Source: an uncultured Bacilli bacterium (GTDB lineage: Bacteria; Bacillota_I; Bacilli_A; ML615J-28; CAG-313). Taken from it: a stretch of DNA of 64,000 nucleotides. The stretch covers positions 1-64,000 of the forward strand of contig CAKPBI010000006.1 of the NCBI GenBank assembly GCA_934140285.1. Direction: 5' to 3'. Each line of letters starts with the position of its first letter. Within the stretch, counting starts at the first letter, position 1. Shown here in pieces: positions 44,323-52,957 of this stretch. A program made the translations under genes and the position numbers. The notes below the pieces were generated by a model. It did no database searches, had not been told where the DNA came from, and saw nothing but the letters and a program-made list of their open reading frames with translations.

Positions 44323-44342
44323 AAACTACCGAACGGTAGTTT
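44323..44342 (-). promoter_or_regulatory. TetR operator palindrome
   Basis: AAACTACCG-AA-CGGTAGTTT is a perfect 9-2-9 palindrome just upstream of the minus-strand TetR start, the form seen at many TetR-family operators. Confidence 0.8.
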
Positions 44343-44540
44343 TTATTTTCTTTTTTCAAATAATTAAACCTACAAAAACTATATCTTTTATTAATTGCTA
44401 AAAAAAGGGAAATATGCTATAATGTTACTGAAATAATAAGAAGGAAATTGTTGAAATTATTAAGTATTATATCAACACCTTTCTTATAATCAACATAATA
44501 ATATTATATTATTATATATAATAAGGAAAGGAATTATCTC

Positions 44541-44837
44541 ATGGTAAAACACATTGTTTGTTTTAAACTAAAAGACAATAGTCTTGAAAATTGCTTAAAA
44601 ACTAAAGAAATACTTATGTCGATGAAAGGAAATGTTGAAAACCTAGTAGATATTAAAGTAGGTATTGATTACTTACATTCAGAACGTTCATATGACATTA
44701 TTTTAGAAACCATCTTTAATACAAAAGAAGATGTTCAAAAATATCAAAGTGATCCTTATCATTGTAATGTTGTAAAAAAACATATGCACGCGGTAAGAGA
44801 AGCAAGCATCGCAATCGATTATGAAATGGAGGACTAA
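44541..44837 (+). CDS. Dabb (stress-responsive alpha/beta-barrel) domain protein
   Basis: A protein of 98 residues matching the Dabb family: VKHIVCFKLKDN at the start, central VGIDYLHSERSYDIILETIF and the C-terminal YQSDPYHCNVVKKHMHAV. These are small dimeric ferredoxin-like barrels with varied or unknown functions. It follows AAGGAAAGGA and is 3 bases upstream of the next gene, with which it is clearly cotranscribed. Confidence 0.88.
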   Translation: MVKHIVCFKLKDNSLENCLKTKEILMSMKGNVENLVDIKVGIDYLHSERSYDIILETIFNTKEDVQKYQSDPYHCNVVKKHMHAVREASIAIDYEMED

Positions 44838-44840
44838 ACA

Positions 44841-45563
44841 ATGTTACAATTTAAAATCAAAGATCATCAAATAGGAAAAGACATCTGGATGAGTAAAACT
44901 GATTTATTTCATAACTTCTATGGTGAATTTTACAACTTCATCTTAAATAATGGTGGCCAAGAAGATTTAGAAAGCCATGACATACATAATATCAATGATT
45001 TTTACAATTACGCTGATTGGAATGCTGATGGCAAAGATAGTTGCTATGCAATGGGATTTTCTTTTCATAAATATTACCTAACCCCTGGAGTTGGTAGAAC
45101 TATCCAAGATCAACCAGAAACTACATTTATTGGATATTGTTATAAAAATCAAATGTTTACTGACTTTCTTAATTTCCTAATTACCTTTTTCGCATGGTGG
45201 CGAAATGATGAAGGTTGTACTTGTTTTGATCCATACAACCACGCAGATGAATTTTTTAACTCATCTTGGGCAGCCCTAGTTGATACATCTAAATTATTTT
45301 ATCTATCAAGTGAAACTGTATATCACTGGCAATCATTTAGAGTAAAATATGCTTTAGATAATATTCCTGGAGTGATATTACATTACCCAGAAAATGAAAA
45401 AGATCGCTTAAGAGTCGCTGGCTATGAATTCATGGGATTTACTAGTGATGATGGTTTAGTAGCAGAACTAAAACAAAAAGATACCTACAACTACTGGGAA
45501 AAAGAAGAAAAGACCATTAAGAAAGTTTATATTAAAGACTACAAGAAAGTAGACCCTGCATAA
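44841..45563 (+). CDS. Protein of unknown function (240 residues)
   Basis: I do not recognise this family. The protein is rich in aromatic residues (WADWNADGK-like, FFAWWRNDEGCTCFDPYNHADEFF), acidic, and has no membrane segment or signal. A CTC motif with nearby His and Asp (CTCFDPYNHADE) could bind metal, but this is a guess. It is translated from AATGGAGGAC, which overlaps the end of the Dabb gene, so the two probably act together. Confidence 0.6.
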   Translation: MLQFKIKDHQIGKDIWMSKTDLFHNFYGEFYNFILNNGGQEDLESHDIHNINDFYNYADWNADGKDSCYAMGFSFHKYYLTPGVGRTIQDQPETTFIGYCYKNQMFTDFLNFLITFFAWWRNDEGCTCFDPYNHADEFFNSSWAALVDTSKLFYLSSETVYHWQSFRVKYALDNIPGVILHYPENEKDRLRVAGYEFMGFTSDDGLVAELKQKDTYNYWEKEEKTIKKVYIKDYKKVDPA

Positions 45564-45703
45564 TTATTTATAAATACTCTATTTGTTTTAAAATAATTAG
45601 TTCCATAAATAATTATTTTGATAATGTTGGAGTTACTAAATTTTCCCTAAAAGAGCTAAAATAGTAGTTTTGATATAATTTAAAAGAAAATGTAGGTGAA
45701 AAT

Positions 45704-46189
45704 ATGAAAAATCAAATTGAAAAAACCAATGCTATCAGAATAATAGAACAAAAGAAACTAAATTATCAATTTCATAACTATGTAGGTACAAGTGCTATCT
45801 CAGGAGAAGACGTTGCAAAAGTCTTAAATCAAGATCCCAACCACGTATTTAAAACTTTAGTTACTATTGGAAAATCAAATAATCATTATGTCTTTTTAGT
45901 TCCTGTTAATATGGAATTAGATTTAAAGAAAGCTGCAATAGCCGTAAATGAAAAAAACATTGAAATGATTAAATCAAAAGATTTACTTCCTCTCACAGGC
46001 TATATTCATGGTGGATGTTCACCAATAGGCATGAAAAAGCAATTTACAACCATTATCGATGAATCAGCAATTCTTTACGATACTATCATGTTTAGTGGTG
46101 GCAAAATAGGCTATCAGGTAGAAATGTCCATCGATGAACTAAGTAAAGTAGTGGAGTTTAAACTTGCGGATATCACTAAAAATCGATAA
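45704..46189 (+). CDS. ybaK: Cys-tRNA(Pro)/Cys-tRNA(Cys) deacylase
   Basis: A protein of 161 residues of the YbaK/EbsC family. TNAIRIIEQKKLNYQFHNY, VFKTLVTIG, FLVPVNMELDLKKAA and YIHGGCSPIGMKKQFTTIIDESA match throughout, including the GGxSPIGxK substrate-site motif. It removes Cys wrongly attached to tRNA-Pro. Its last codons overlap the first ATCGAT unit of the array that precedes the alcohol dehydrogenase. Confidence 0.92.
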   Translation: MKNQIEKTNAIRIIEQKKLNYQFHNYVGTSAISGEDVAKVLNQDPNHVFKTLVTIGKSNNHYVFLVPVNMELDLKKAAIAVNEKNIEMIKSKDLLPLTGYIHGGCSPIGMKKQFTTIIDESAILYDTIMFSGGKIGYQVEMSIDELSKVVEFKLADITKNR

Positions 46190-46230
46190 AGTGCAATCGA
46201 TATACTAAAATCGATAAAAAGGTATCGATT
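46181..46230 (+). promoter_or_regulatory. ATCGAT array upstream of the alcohol dehydrogenase
   Basis: ATCGAT cores start at 46182, 46196, 46210 and 46224, exactly 14 bases apart. The last two form a perfect 22-base inverted repeat, AATCGATA-N6-TATCGATT (46209-46230). The array ends 49 bases before the -35 box, more consistent with an activator or cooperative repressor than with simple promoter blocking. The same element recurs near 49147-49215. Confidence 0.75.
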
Positions 46231-46278
46231 ATATCAAATATGATATAATTATATAAAAACTTCATATATTTTAACCCT

Positions 46279-46307
46279 TTGACATTACATTTTACTTGCA
46301 GTATAAT
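46279..46307 (+). promoter_or_regulatory. Sigma-A type promoter of the alcohol dehydrogenase gene
   Basis: TTGACA (46279-46284), a 17-base spacer and TATAAT (46302-46307); the ribosome site AAAGGAGG follows at 46320. Confidence 0.85.
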
Positions 46308-46335
46308 ATTAATGTATCTAAAGGAGGTATTTGAA

Positions 46336-47553
46336 ATGTTTAGATTTACTTTACCTAGAGACCTTTATCATGGAAAAGGATCGCTAGAAGCACTTAAAAC
46401 CCTAACAGGTAAAAAAGCCGTTATCTGTGTTGGTGGCGGAAGTATGAAAAAATTTGGTTTCTTAGACCGTGCTATCAATTATTTACAAGAAGCTGGTATG
46501 GAAGTAGCTGTTATTGATGGTATTGAACCAGACCCATCTGTTGAAACAGTTATGGCTGGAGCTCAAAAAATGCTTGAGTTTGGACCAGACTGGATCGTTG
46601 CAATCGGTGGAGGATCTCCAATCGATGCAGCAAAAGCTATGTGGATTAAATATGAATATCCTACAGTAACTTTTGAAGATATGTGTAAAGTATTTGGTTT
46701 ACCAAAATTAAGAACAAAAGCTCATTTCTGTGCTGTTTCATCTACATCTGGTACTGCAACAGAAGTTACTGCTTTTTCAATCATTACTGATTATAAGAAA
46801 GGTATTAAATACCCAATTGCAGACTTTGAAATTACACCTGATGTTGCAATCGTTGATCCTGAACTTGCAGAAACAATGCCTAAGAAGTTAGTTGCCCATA
46901 CTGGTATGGATGCAATAACTCATGCTATCGAAGCATATGTATCCACTGCTCATTGTCATTATTCAGATCCACTATCTATTTTCGCAATCAAAATGATTCA
47001 AAAAGATTTAGTTTCATCTTACAATGGTGATATGGTTGCACGTGATGCAATGCATGATGCACAATGCTTAGCTGGTATGTCATTCTCTAACGCTCTACTT
47101 GGTATCGTTCACTCAATGGCTCATAAGACCGGTGCTGCATTTGATGACTACGGAGCACACATTATTCATGGTGCAGCAAACGCAATGTATCTTCCAAAAG
47201 TAATTGCTTTCAATGCTAAAAACCCTGAAGCTTTAAAACGTTATGGCGAAATCGCAGATTATATGAATCTTGGTGGAAACACTGATGAAGAAAAAGTTCA
47301 ACTTTTAATCAAAGCTTTAAGAAAAATGAATGATGATTTAAATATTCCTCATTGTATTAAGAACTATGGCTTAGATAGTTATCCAACTGAAAATGGATTT
47401 GTTCCTGAAGAAGTATTCCTAGAAAGATTACCTGAAATTGCTAAAAACGCAATTGGCGATGCTTGCACAGGATCTAACCCTCGTATTCCAACACAAAAAG
47501 AAATGGAAGAACTTCTTAAGTGTTGCTATTACGATACAGAAGTTAATTTCTAA
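46336..47553 (+). CDS. Iron-containing alcohol dehydrogenase (butanol-dehydrogenase-like)
   Basis: A protein of 405 residues. GGGSMKKFG and IGGGSPIDAAKAMW bind NAD(P)H. HTGMDAITHAIEAY and HSMAHKTGAAFDDYGAHIIHG carry the iron-binding His residues of family III alcohol dehydrogenases. It reduces aldehydes to alcohols during fermentation, recycling NAD(P)H. Start ATG 46336 follows AAAGGAGG. The ATCGAT array upstream indicates regulation shared with the hydroxyacyl-CoA dehydrogenase gene. Substrate and cofactor preference are not fixed by sequence. Confidence 0.92.
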   Translation: MFRFTLPRDLYHGKGSLEALKTLTGKKAVICVGGGSMKKFGFLDRAINYLQEAGMEVAVIDGIEPDPSVETVMAGAQKMLEFGPDWIVAIGGGSPIDAAKAMWIKYEYPTVTFEDMCKVFGLPKLRTKAHFCAVSSTSGTATEVTAFSIITDYKKGIKYPIADFEITPDVAIVDPELAETMPKKLVAHTGMDAITHAIEAYVSTAHCHYSDPLSIFAIKMIQKDLVSSYNGDMVARDAMHDAQCLAGMSFSNALLGIVHSMAHKTGAAFDDYGAHIIHGAANAMYLPKVIAFNAKNPEALKRYGEIADYMNLGGNTDEEKVQLLIKALRKMNDDLNIPHCIKNYGLDSYPTENGFVPEEVFLERLPEIAKNAIGDACTGSNPRIPTQKEMEELLKCCYYDTEVNF

Positions 47554-47559
47554 AAAAAT

Positions 47560-47582
47560 GAGTCCCCTAAGGGACTCTTTTA
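47560..47582 (+). terminator. Intrinsic terminator
   Basis: GAGTCCC (47560-47566) pairs with GGGACTC (47571-47577), loop CTAA, then T residues. Confidence 0.88.
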
Positions 47583-47601
47583 TAAAAAGGTAGGTAAAAT
47601 A

Positions 47602-48129
47602 ATGAAACTAGAAGAAAAGAAAATATCCTCAGAAGAAATTTATAAAGGCAAAATATTAAATTTATACAAAGATAAAGTTTTATGTCCAAATGGTAAAACA
47701 TCATACCGTGAGGTAGTAAGACATTGTAAAGCCGTATGTATTATTGCAGAACTTGATGGAAAGTATGCCATTGAAGAACAATATCGCTATCCATATGATG
47801 AGGTAATCCTTGAGTTTCCTGCTGGTAAAGTTGATAAGGATGAAGACTTAACGACTGCGGCTATCCGTGAGTTGGAAGAAGAAATTGGATATCATGCGGA
47901 AACCATTGAATATTTAGGTGATATGTATCCAAGTTGTGCATATACTGACGAAATCATTTCTTTATATTTTGCGACTAACCTAGTTAAGACTCATCAATCA
48001 CTTGATGAAAATGAAGCATTAAATTATAAGTTTATAACTCTAGAAGAAATAAAGGAACTAGTAGTTACTAATAAAATTAAAGACGCTAAAACACTTTGTG
48101 CTTTACAACTTTTCCTATTAAAAAAATAA
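47602..48129 (+). CDS. Nudix hydrolase, ADP-ribose pyrophosphatase type
   Basis: A protein of 175 residues. The Nudix box GKVDKDE...RELEEEIGY is complete, and the layout (EEKKISSEEIYKGKILNLYKDKV, VCIIAELDGKYAIEEQYRYPY, EFPAGK) matches the NudF/ADP-ribose pyrophosphatase group. It would hydrolyse ADP-ribose to AMP and ribose 5-phosphate. Ribosome site AAGGTAGG lies after the alcohol dehydrogenase terminator. Confidence 0.9.
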   Translation: MKLEEKKISSEEIYKGKILNLYKDKVLCPNGKTSYREVVRHCKAVCIIAELDGKYAIEEQYRYPYDEVILEFPAGKVDKDEDLTTAAIRELEEEIGYHAETIEYLGDMYPSCAYTDEIISLYFATNLVKTHQSLDENEALNYKFITLEEIKELVVTNKIKDAKTLCALQLFLLKK

Positions 48130-48130
48130 T

Positions 48131-48155
48131 GCCGGATTAAAATCCGACATTTTTT
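48131..48155. terminator. Bidirectional terminator
   Basis: CGGATT and AATCCG form a short stem flanked by T residues on the plus strand and an A-rich run (T on the minus strand) on the other side, between convergent genes. Confidence 0.65.
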
Positions 48156-48157
48156 CT

Positions 48158-49108
48158 TTATTTATTATATTTATAGAAACCTTCACCAGATGCCATACCA
48201 AGTTTTCCAGCATCAATATATTCTTTCAACATCTTTGCCATACCTTTAAAATTATAAGGAGCAAGGAATGAAGGAATCTTAACATACATTGAAACAATGT
48301 TATAGGCAGTTGTAAGACCTACGATATCAAGAATTTGGAAAGGTCCTTTAGGAGCACCTGTACCAAGTACCCATGCTTTATCGATACTTTCAGGATCAGA
48401 AATTCCATTTACGTATAAATCCATACCTGAGAAAAGAAGAGGAACAAGCATTGAATTTAATAAATATCCTGATTTTTCTTTTTTAACTGGAAGTGGAATC
48501 ATACGGATTTGTTTTGCAAATTCCATGATTTCATCAAAATACTTCATATTAGTTTTAGCTTGAGCCATAACTTCAGTCATATTGTTTTTCCAAATAGAGT
48601 TAGCGAAATGTAATGATAAATATTTGTCAGGTCTTCCAGTGTATTTAGCAAACTTAGATGGAAGAAGTGTAGATGAATTAGTTACAATAACAGTTTTAGC
48701 TGGTAAAACTAATGCTAACTTTTTATAAAAATTAACTTTTTCTTCTACATTTTCTGCCATTGATTCAATAATTAAATCAGCATCTTCAACTGCTTTTGCA
48801 AGATCTAATTCTAATTTAATAGAACTATATGCATTTTCAGATTTCTTTAAACATTCTTCCATATTAAATGCTTCAAAATCAGCAATTCCTCTAGCCCAAT
48901 TAGCAGGAGTTTGACCTTCCTTAGTTGCCATTAATTCAATAGTTTCCTTGTAAACTTTTCTTAAGTTATCAAGCTTAGGTTGAGTTCTGCCAATACTACC
49001 TTCGCTTCTTAGCCAGATAGTTACTTCAAAACCACAATATGCTGCTTGGTATGCGATTTGGCTTCCTAGTACGCCACCACCAGCAATAACAATCTTTTTA
49101 TAATTCAT
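48158..49108 (-). CDS. 3-hydroxyacyl-CoA dehydrogenase
   Basis: A protein of 316 residues. An N-terminal Rossmann fold has the NAD motif GGGVLGSQIA, with DADLIIESMAENVEEKVNFYKKL and TNSSTLLPS. The catalytic His lies in SLHFANSIWKNN, and the C-terminal helical domain has DIVGLTTAYNIV. It oxidises or reduces 3-hydroxyacyl-CoA, for example in butyrate-type fermentation; no other genes of that pathway are adjacent. Ribosome site AGGAGG. The ATCGAT array lies directly upstream on this strand. Confidence 0.88.
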   Translation of the reverse strand: MNYKKIVIAGGGVLGSQIAYQAAYCGFEVTIWLRSEGSIGRTQPKLDNLRKVYKETIELMATKEGQTPANWARGIADFEAFNMEECLKKSENAYSSIKLELDLAKAVEDADLIIESMAENVEEKVNFYKKLALVLPAKTVIVTNSSTLLPSKFAKYTGRPDKYLSLHFANSIWKNNMTEVMAQAKTNMKYFDEIMEFAKQIRMIPLPVKKEKSGYLLNSMLVPLLFSGMDLYVNGISDPESIDKAWVLGTGAPKGPFQILDIVGLTTAYNIVSMYVKIPSFLAPYNFKGMAKMLKEYIDAGKLGMASGEGFYKYNK

Positions 49109-49146
49109 ATATTACCTCCTAAAATAATACTTTTACATTTTATCAT

Positions 49147-49215
49147 ATCGATAAAAAAATATCAATATAAATACAATATAAATTGATAAAAATTTATCGA
49201 TTTGTTTGTATCGAT
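49147..49215. promoter_or_regulatory. ATCGAT array between the dehydrogenase gene and the Rnf-like operon
   Basis: ATCGAT or one-base variants start at 49147, 49161 (ATCAAT), 49182 (ATTGAT), 49196 and 49210. Steps are 14, 21, 14 and 14 bases. The pairs form inverted repeats with 6-base spacers, as upstream of the alcohol dehydrogenase. On the minus strand the first pair overlaps a plausible promoter (TTGATA, 17 bases, TAAAAT) of the hydroxyacyl-CoA dehydrogenase. Confidence 0.7.
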
Positions 49216-49295
49216 TTAAAATATGGTAATTTTTACATGTTCAACCTAAAAAATGATTTAACGGAAATTTCCTATTATAAAAAATGAAATACATT

Positions 49296-49360
49296 ATTCG
49301 ATAAAATTATATCAAATTAATTATTAAATTCTTGACTTTAAAGATTAAATATGCTATAAT
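49296..49360 (+). promoter_or_regulatory. Promoter of the Rnf-like operon with a flanking operator-like repeat
   Basis: TTGACT (49332-49337), 17 bases, TATAAT (49355-49360). Just upstream, ATTCGATA-N6-TATCAAAT (49296-49317) is a weaker version of the ATCGATA-N6-TATCGAT element, again with 14-base spacing of the cores. This suggests the operon belongs to the same regulon. Confidence 0.65.
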
Positions 49361-49410
49361 TATACTGCTTGAAAAAAATAAGCTCTAAAATTCGTGAAAG
49401 GAAGACATTT

Positions 49411-50457
49411 ATGAAAAAAATTTTTAGAATTATGGCTAGCTTACTTGTTGTTTTCACACTAGCATTTGCTGTAAGTTCATGCAAGAAAAAAGAAAACAAA
49501 GAAGCTACTTATAAATTAGGTATGGGTGTTGTTGTTAGTACTGCATCAAGCAAAACTAACGCTCCTCAAGTTGATGCAACTGTATCTTCAGTTGTTTTAA
49601 AAGATGGTAAAATTGTTGCATGCCGTATCGATGCAGTTCAAAACAAAGCTACAATCGCTGATGGCGTTTACACAGTTAAAAATCTTGAAACAAAAATGGA
49701 ATTAGGCGATCGCTATGGCATGGCTCCTGCAAAAATCGATAACGATGGTAATGGCGTTACAAAAGAATGGTATGACCAAGTTAAAGCATTTGAAGCATAT
49801 GTTGTTGGTATGACTGCTGATGAAGTTAAGAACATGAAGACTCAAGAAAAGAATGGTCACGTTATTTCTGCTGATCAAAAATTACTTGATGCTGGTTGTT
49901 CAATTCAAATTACTGATTTCATCGCTGCTACAGTTAAAGCTTGTAACGATGAACAAGGTCAAGAGTTTAAGACTGCTAAAGAATTTACACTTGGTGTTGC
50001 TGCTACATCTCATGTAGATGCTTCAAGTAAAAATGCTACTGCAGAAGCTGATGGCGCTATCAATATGTATTCTGATTTCGCTGCTACAGTTGTTGCTGAA
50101 GGCAAAATTCTTGCTTGCTTAAATGATGCAATTCAACCTAAATTTGCATTCACTTTTGAAGGTGAACTTACTCCTTCTTTCCAAGACACTAAACGTTGCC
50201 TAAAAGAAAAATATGGTATGGCTCCTGTAAAAATCGATAACGATGGTAATGGTGTTACAAAAGAATGGTTCGAACAATCTGCTGCATTCTCTGCATACGT
50301 TGTTGGTATGACTGCTGACGAAGTTAAGAATATGAAGACTCAAGAAAAGAATGGTCACGTTATTTCTGCTGATAAAGGCTTACTTGATGCTGGCTGCTCA
50401 ATTCAAATTACTGACATCAAAGCAGTAGTTGCAAAAGCTGTTGCTAATGCTAGATAA
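49411..50457 (+). CDS. Lipoprotein with tandem-duplicated domain, first gene of the Rnf-like operon
   Basis: A protein of 348 residues. Signal sequence and lipobox (FAVSSC, Cys near residue 23) indicate a lipid-anchored extracellular protein. Two ~160-residue domains repeat in tandem; each holds VGMTADEVKNMKTQEKNGHV and LLDAGCSIQITD. The two-strand start of each (VLKDGKIVACRIDA in the first) resembles FMN_bind domains, but no flavinylation (S/T)GAxx(S/T) motif is visible. It probably works with ApbE and the Rnf subunits downstream as an electron or flavin partner; this is inference. Start ATG 49411 follows GAAAGGAAG. Confidence 0.75.
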   Translation: MKKIFRIMASLLVVFTLAFAVSSCKKKENKEATYKLGMGVVVSTASSKTNAPQVDATVSSVVLKDGKIVACRIDAVQNKATIADGVYTVKNLETKMELGDRYGMAPAKIDNDGNGVTKEWYDQVKAFEAYVVGMTADEVKNMKTQEKNGHVISADQKLLDAGCSIQITDFIAATVKACNDEQGQEFKTAKEFTLGVAATSHVDASSKNATAEADGAINMYSDFAATVVAEGKILACLNDAIQPKFAFTFEGELTPSFQDTKRCLKEKYGMAPVKIDNDGNGVTKEWFEQSAAFSAYVVGMTADEVKNMKTQEKNGHVISADKGLLDAGCSIQITDIKAVVAKAVANAR

Positions 50458-50479
50458 TTAAATTATAAGGATTTTACAG

Positions 50480-51571
50480 ATGAATATGAATTTGACGAAG
50501 TTCAAAAGAATATTCTGTCTGGGCTTAATTTTAGGGCAACTTATCTTAATGTTGGGTTGCTCTAATTTTTTTCATAGACACGAAAAACCAAATGATAAAG
50601 TTTGGAATATAACATACTTTCAATATTTTGATACAGTGAGCAATATTTATAGCTATGCAGGAGACACGGAAGAAGAATTTTCCAAAAACTGTGATCTTGT
50701 ATCAACTGAGTTACAAACTTATCACCAACTTTTTGATATTTATCACGAGTATTCAGGTATTGTTAATCTTTGTACGATAAACAAGAACGCTGGTGGTGAA
50801 CCTCAAAAGGTCGATGATCGCTTGATCAAATTTTTGAAATATACAAAAGAATTATATGCTTTAACAAATGGAAAAATGAATGTCATGCTTGGAGCTGTCT
50901 TAAGACCTTGGCATGATGCAAGAACTAATGCATCAGATGATCCACAAAATGCTAAAATTCCGACAATGGAAGTCTTAGAAGAAGCAGCTAAACATATTGA
51001 TATTAACTTACTAGATATTGATGAAGCAAATAAAACTGTAAGAATTAAAGATCCAAAAGCATCAATTGATGTTGGTGCAGTTGGTAAGGGGTATGCGACT
51101 GAACAAGCCGCAAAAGTACTAGAACAAAAGGGATGCAAAAGTTATGTTCTTAATATTGGTGGAAACATCAGAATTGTAGGAACAAAATCAAACGGGGATG
51201 GTTGGACAACAGGAATCAAAGATCCAAATAATCCATATGGTGGATATGTAATGTACTTAAAAATTGCTGATACATCATGTGTTACATCAGGAGTTTATGA
51301 AAGATACTTTATGGTTAATGGGGTTAGATATCATCATATAATTGATGAAAAAACATTAATGCCTGCTAATTATTTTATTTCTTTAACAGTTATTACAAAA
51401 GATAGTGGACTTGCAGATGCCTTATCTACAGCTCTATTTTGTATGACATATGAAGAAGGATTAGCTCTTGTAAATACGTTAGAAAACGTTGATGTTTTAT
51501 GGATTTATAGTGATGGAACTCAAAAATATACTAAAGGAATAGTTCCTATTGATCCAAATAAAAATAAATAG
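50480..51571 (+). CDS. apbE: FAD:protein FMN transferase (ApbE)
   Basis: A protein of 363 residues. N-terminal signal with lipobox (LMLGCS). ApbE marks: YFDTVSNIYSYAG, LYALTNGKMNVMLGAVLRPWHDAR, IDVGAVGKGYATEQAAKVL, YVLNIGGNIRIVG and the C-terminal DALSTALFCM. It transfers FMN from FAD to Thr/Ser of target proteins outside the membrane; RnfG and RnfD encoded downstream carry such sites. Second gene of the operon, 22 bases after the lipoprotein. Confidence 0.93.
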   Translation: MNMNLTKFKRIFCLGLILGQLILMLGCSNFFHRHEKPNDKVWNITYFQYFDTVSNIYSYAGDTEEEFSKNCDLVSTELQTYHQLFDIYHEYSGIVNLCTINKNAGGEPQKVDDRLIKFLKYTKELYALTNGKMNVMLGAVLRPWHDARTNASDDPQNAKIPTMEVLEEAAKHIDINLLDIDEANKTVRIKDPKASIDVGAVGKGYATEQAAKVLEQKGCKSYVLNIGGNIRIVGTKSNGDGWTTGIKDPNNPYGGYVMYLKIADTSCVTSGVYERYFMVNGVRYHHIIDEKTLMPANYFISLTVITKDSGLADALSTALFCMTYEEGLALVNTLENVDVLWIYSDGTQKYTKGIVPIDPNKNK

Positions 51572-51595
51572 TTAAATAAATTTTAGGAGGAAATA

Positions 51596-52957
51596 ATGGC
51601 TATTAGAAAAAATATTTCTTCATTACATTTACCACATAATAAGCATACTGCAGAATGTGAGCCAATTCGTATTCCAGTTCCTAGTGAAGTAATCCTTCCT
51701 ATGGATATGCAATCTGGCGGAAATGCAGTACCTATCGTAAATGTTGGAGATCATGTTTATGTAGGACAACTTATTGCAAGAGAAGATGGAAGATTCTCTT
51801 CTCCTGTACATGCTTCTGTTTCAGGTACAGTTACAGAAATTTCTTCACTTGAACGTGCTGGTGGAAAATCAGTACAAGCAATCCACATTGCAAGTGATGG
51901 CTTAATGGAAAAAGATCCAAATCTTAAAGTACCAGTTATTAATTCAGCAGATGAATTCTTACAAGCAGTTCGTGAAAGCGGATGTGTAGGACTTGGTGGT
52001 GCTGCCTTCCCAACATGGGCTAAACTAAATGAACTTCGTAATGGTGAATATACTGTTGATACAGTACTTGTAAATGCAGCTGAATGTGAACCATACATTA
52101 CAAGTGACCATCGTATGATGCTAAGTCATCCTGATTTAATCGATAAAGGTATTGAATATTTAAGAACATACTTAAGTGAATATTTAAGTAATGCTAAATT
52201 CATGATTTGCATTGAAAAAAATAAACCAGATGCAATCGAATTATTAAAAGAAACTTTCGCAAGCAAAGACTATGTTGAAGTTTATGAACTTGATCCAGTG
52301 TATCCACAAGGTGCAAAACAAGTTATGTTATATAATGCAACTGGTCGTGTATCAATTGCTGGAAAGAGATTCCCTTATTTCCATGCTATAATCATTAACG
52401 TTTCTTCACTAGCAAAAATGGCAGAATACCTATCAACTGGTATGCCACTTGTTGAACGTATTGTAACAGTTGATGGCCCTGCAGTACTAGAACCTAAAAA
52501 CTTAATTGCTCCAATTGGAACAAGAATTAGTTATTTACTAGATCAAACTGGTCTTTCTACTGAACCAGGTAAAATTGTAATTGGCGGTCCGATGAATGGT
52601 CATGCTGTATTATCAATTGATGATCCAATTGTAAAAGTATCTAACTGCGTTCTTGCATTTGATGAAAAACATAGTGTTTTACCTGATCCTACAGCTTGTA
52701 TCCACTGTGGACGTTGTATTGATAAATGTCCTATCAATATTAATGTTCCTGCAGTAGATGTTGCCTTAAGAGAAGAGAATGAAGATGTACGTGCTGAAAA
52801 GTTAATCGCAACTGGTGTTCGTCAATGTGTTGACTGTGCAAGCTGTGCATATGTATGCCCTGCTCATCGTCATTTACTTGCAAGCAACCAAAAAGCTAAG
52901 AAATTCTTAAAAAACTATGAATATGAAAAAGCACATCAAGAAGGAGGAAACAAATAA
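51596..52957 (+). CDS. rnfC: Rnf complex subunit RnfC
   Basis: A protein of 453 residues. The N-terminal domain has PVPSEVILPMDMQSG and a biotinyl-like hairpin (SPVHASVSGTVTEI). The NADH/FMN-binding loop is GLGGAAFPTWAKL near residue 135. Two complete 4Fe-4S motifs follow, CIHCGRCIDKCP and CVDCASCAYVCP. In Rnf complexes RnfC sits on the cytoplasmic side and exchanges electrons with NAD(H). It keeps all these parts here, in contrast to RnfA and RnfE. Ribosome site AGGAGG; the stop overlaps the rnfD start (TAATG). Confidence 0.93.
   Translation: MAIRKNISSLHLPHNKHTAECEPIRIPVPSEVILPMDMQSGGNAVPIVNVGDHVYVGQLIAREDGRFSSPVHASVSGTVTEISSLERAGGKSVQAIHIASDGLMEKDPNLKVPVINSADEFLQAVRESGCVGLGGAAFPTWAKLNELRNGEYTVDTVLVNAAECEPYITSDHRMMLSHPDLIDKGIEYLRTYLSEYLSNAKFMICIEKNKPDAIELLKETFASKDYVEVYELDPVYPQGAKQVMLYNATGRVSIAGKRFPYFHAIIINVSSLAKMAEYLSTGMPLVERIVTVDGPAVLEPKNLIAPIGTRISYLLDQTGLSTEPGKIVIGGPMNGHAVLSIDDPIVKVSNCVLAFDEKHSVLPDPTACIHCGRCIDKCPININVPAVDVALREENEDVRAEKLIATGVRQCVDCASCAYVCPAHRHLLASNQKAKKFLKNYEYEKAHQEGGNK

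Noticed and set aside
28663..44342. Integrative element inserted at tRNA-Leu
   Set aside because: The accessory region starts right after the tRNA, but I found no integrase gene and no convincing duplicate of the tRNA 3' end downstream; the 8-base TGGTGCAG near 34738 is too short to count as an attachment site.
46181..46230. Rex or FNR operators
   Set aside because: The sites do not contain TTGTGA..TCACAA, and the TTGAT..ATCAA-like version has an 8-base gap, not the 4-base gap of FNR boxes.
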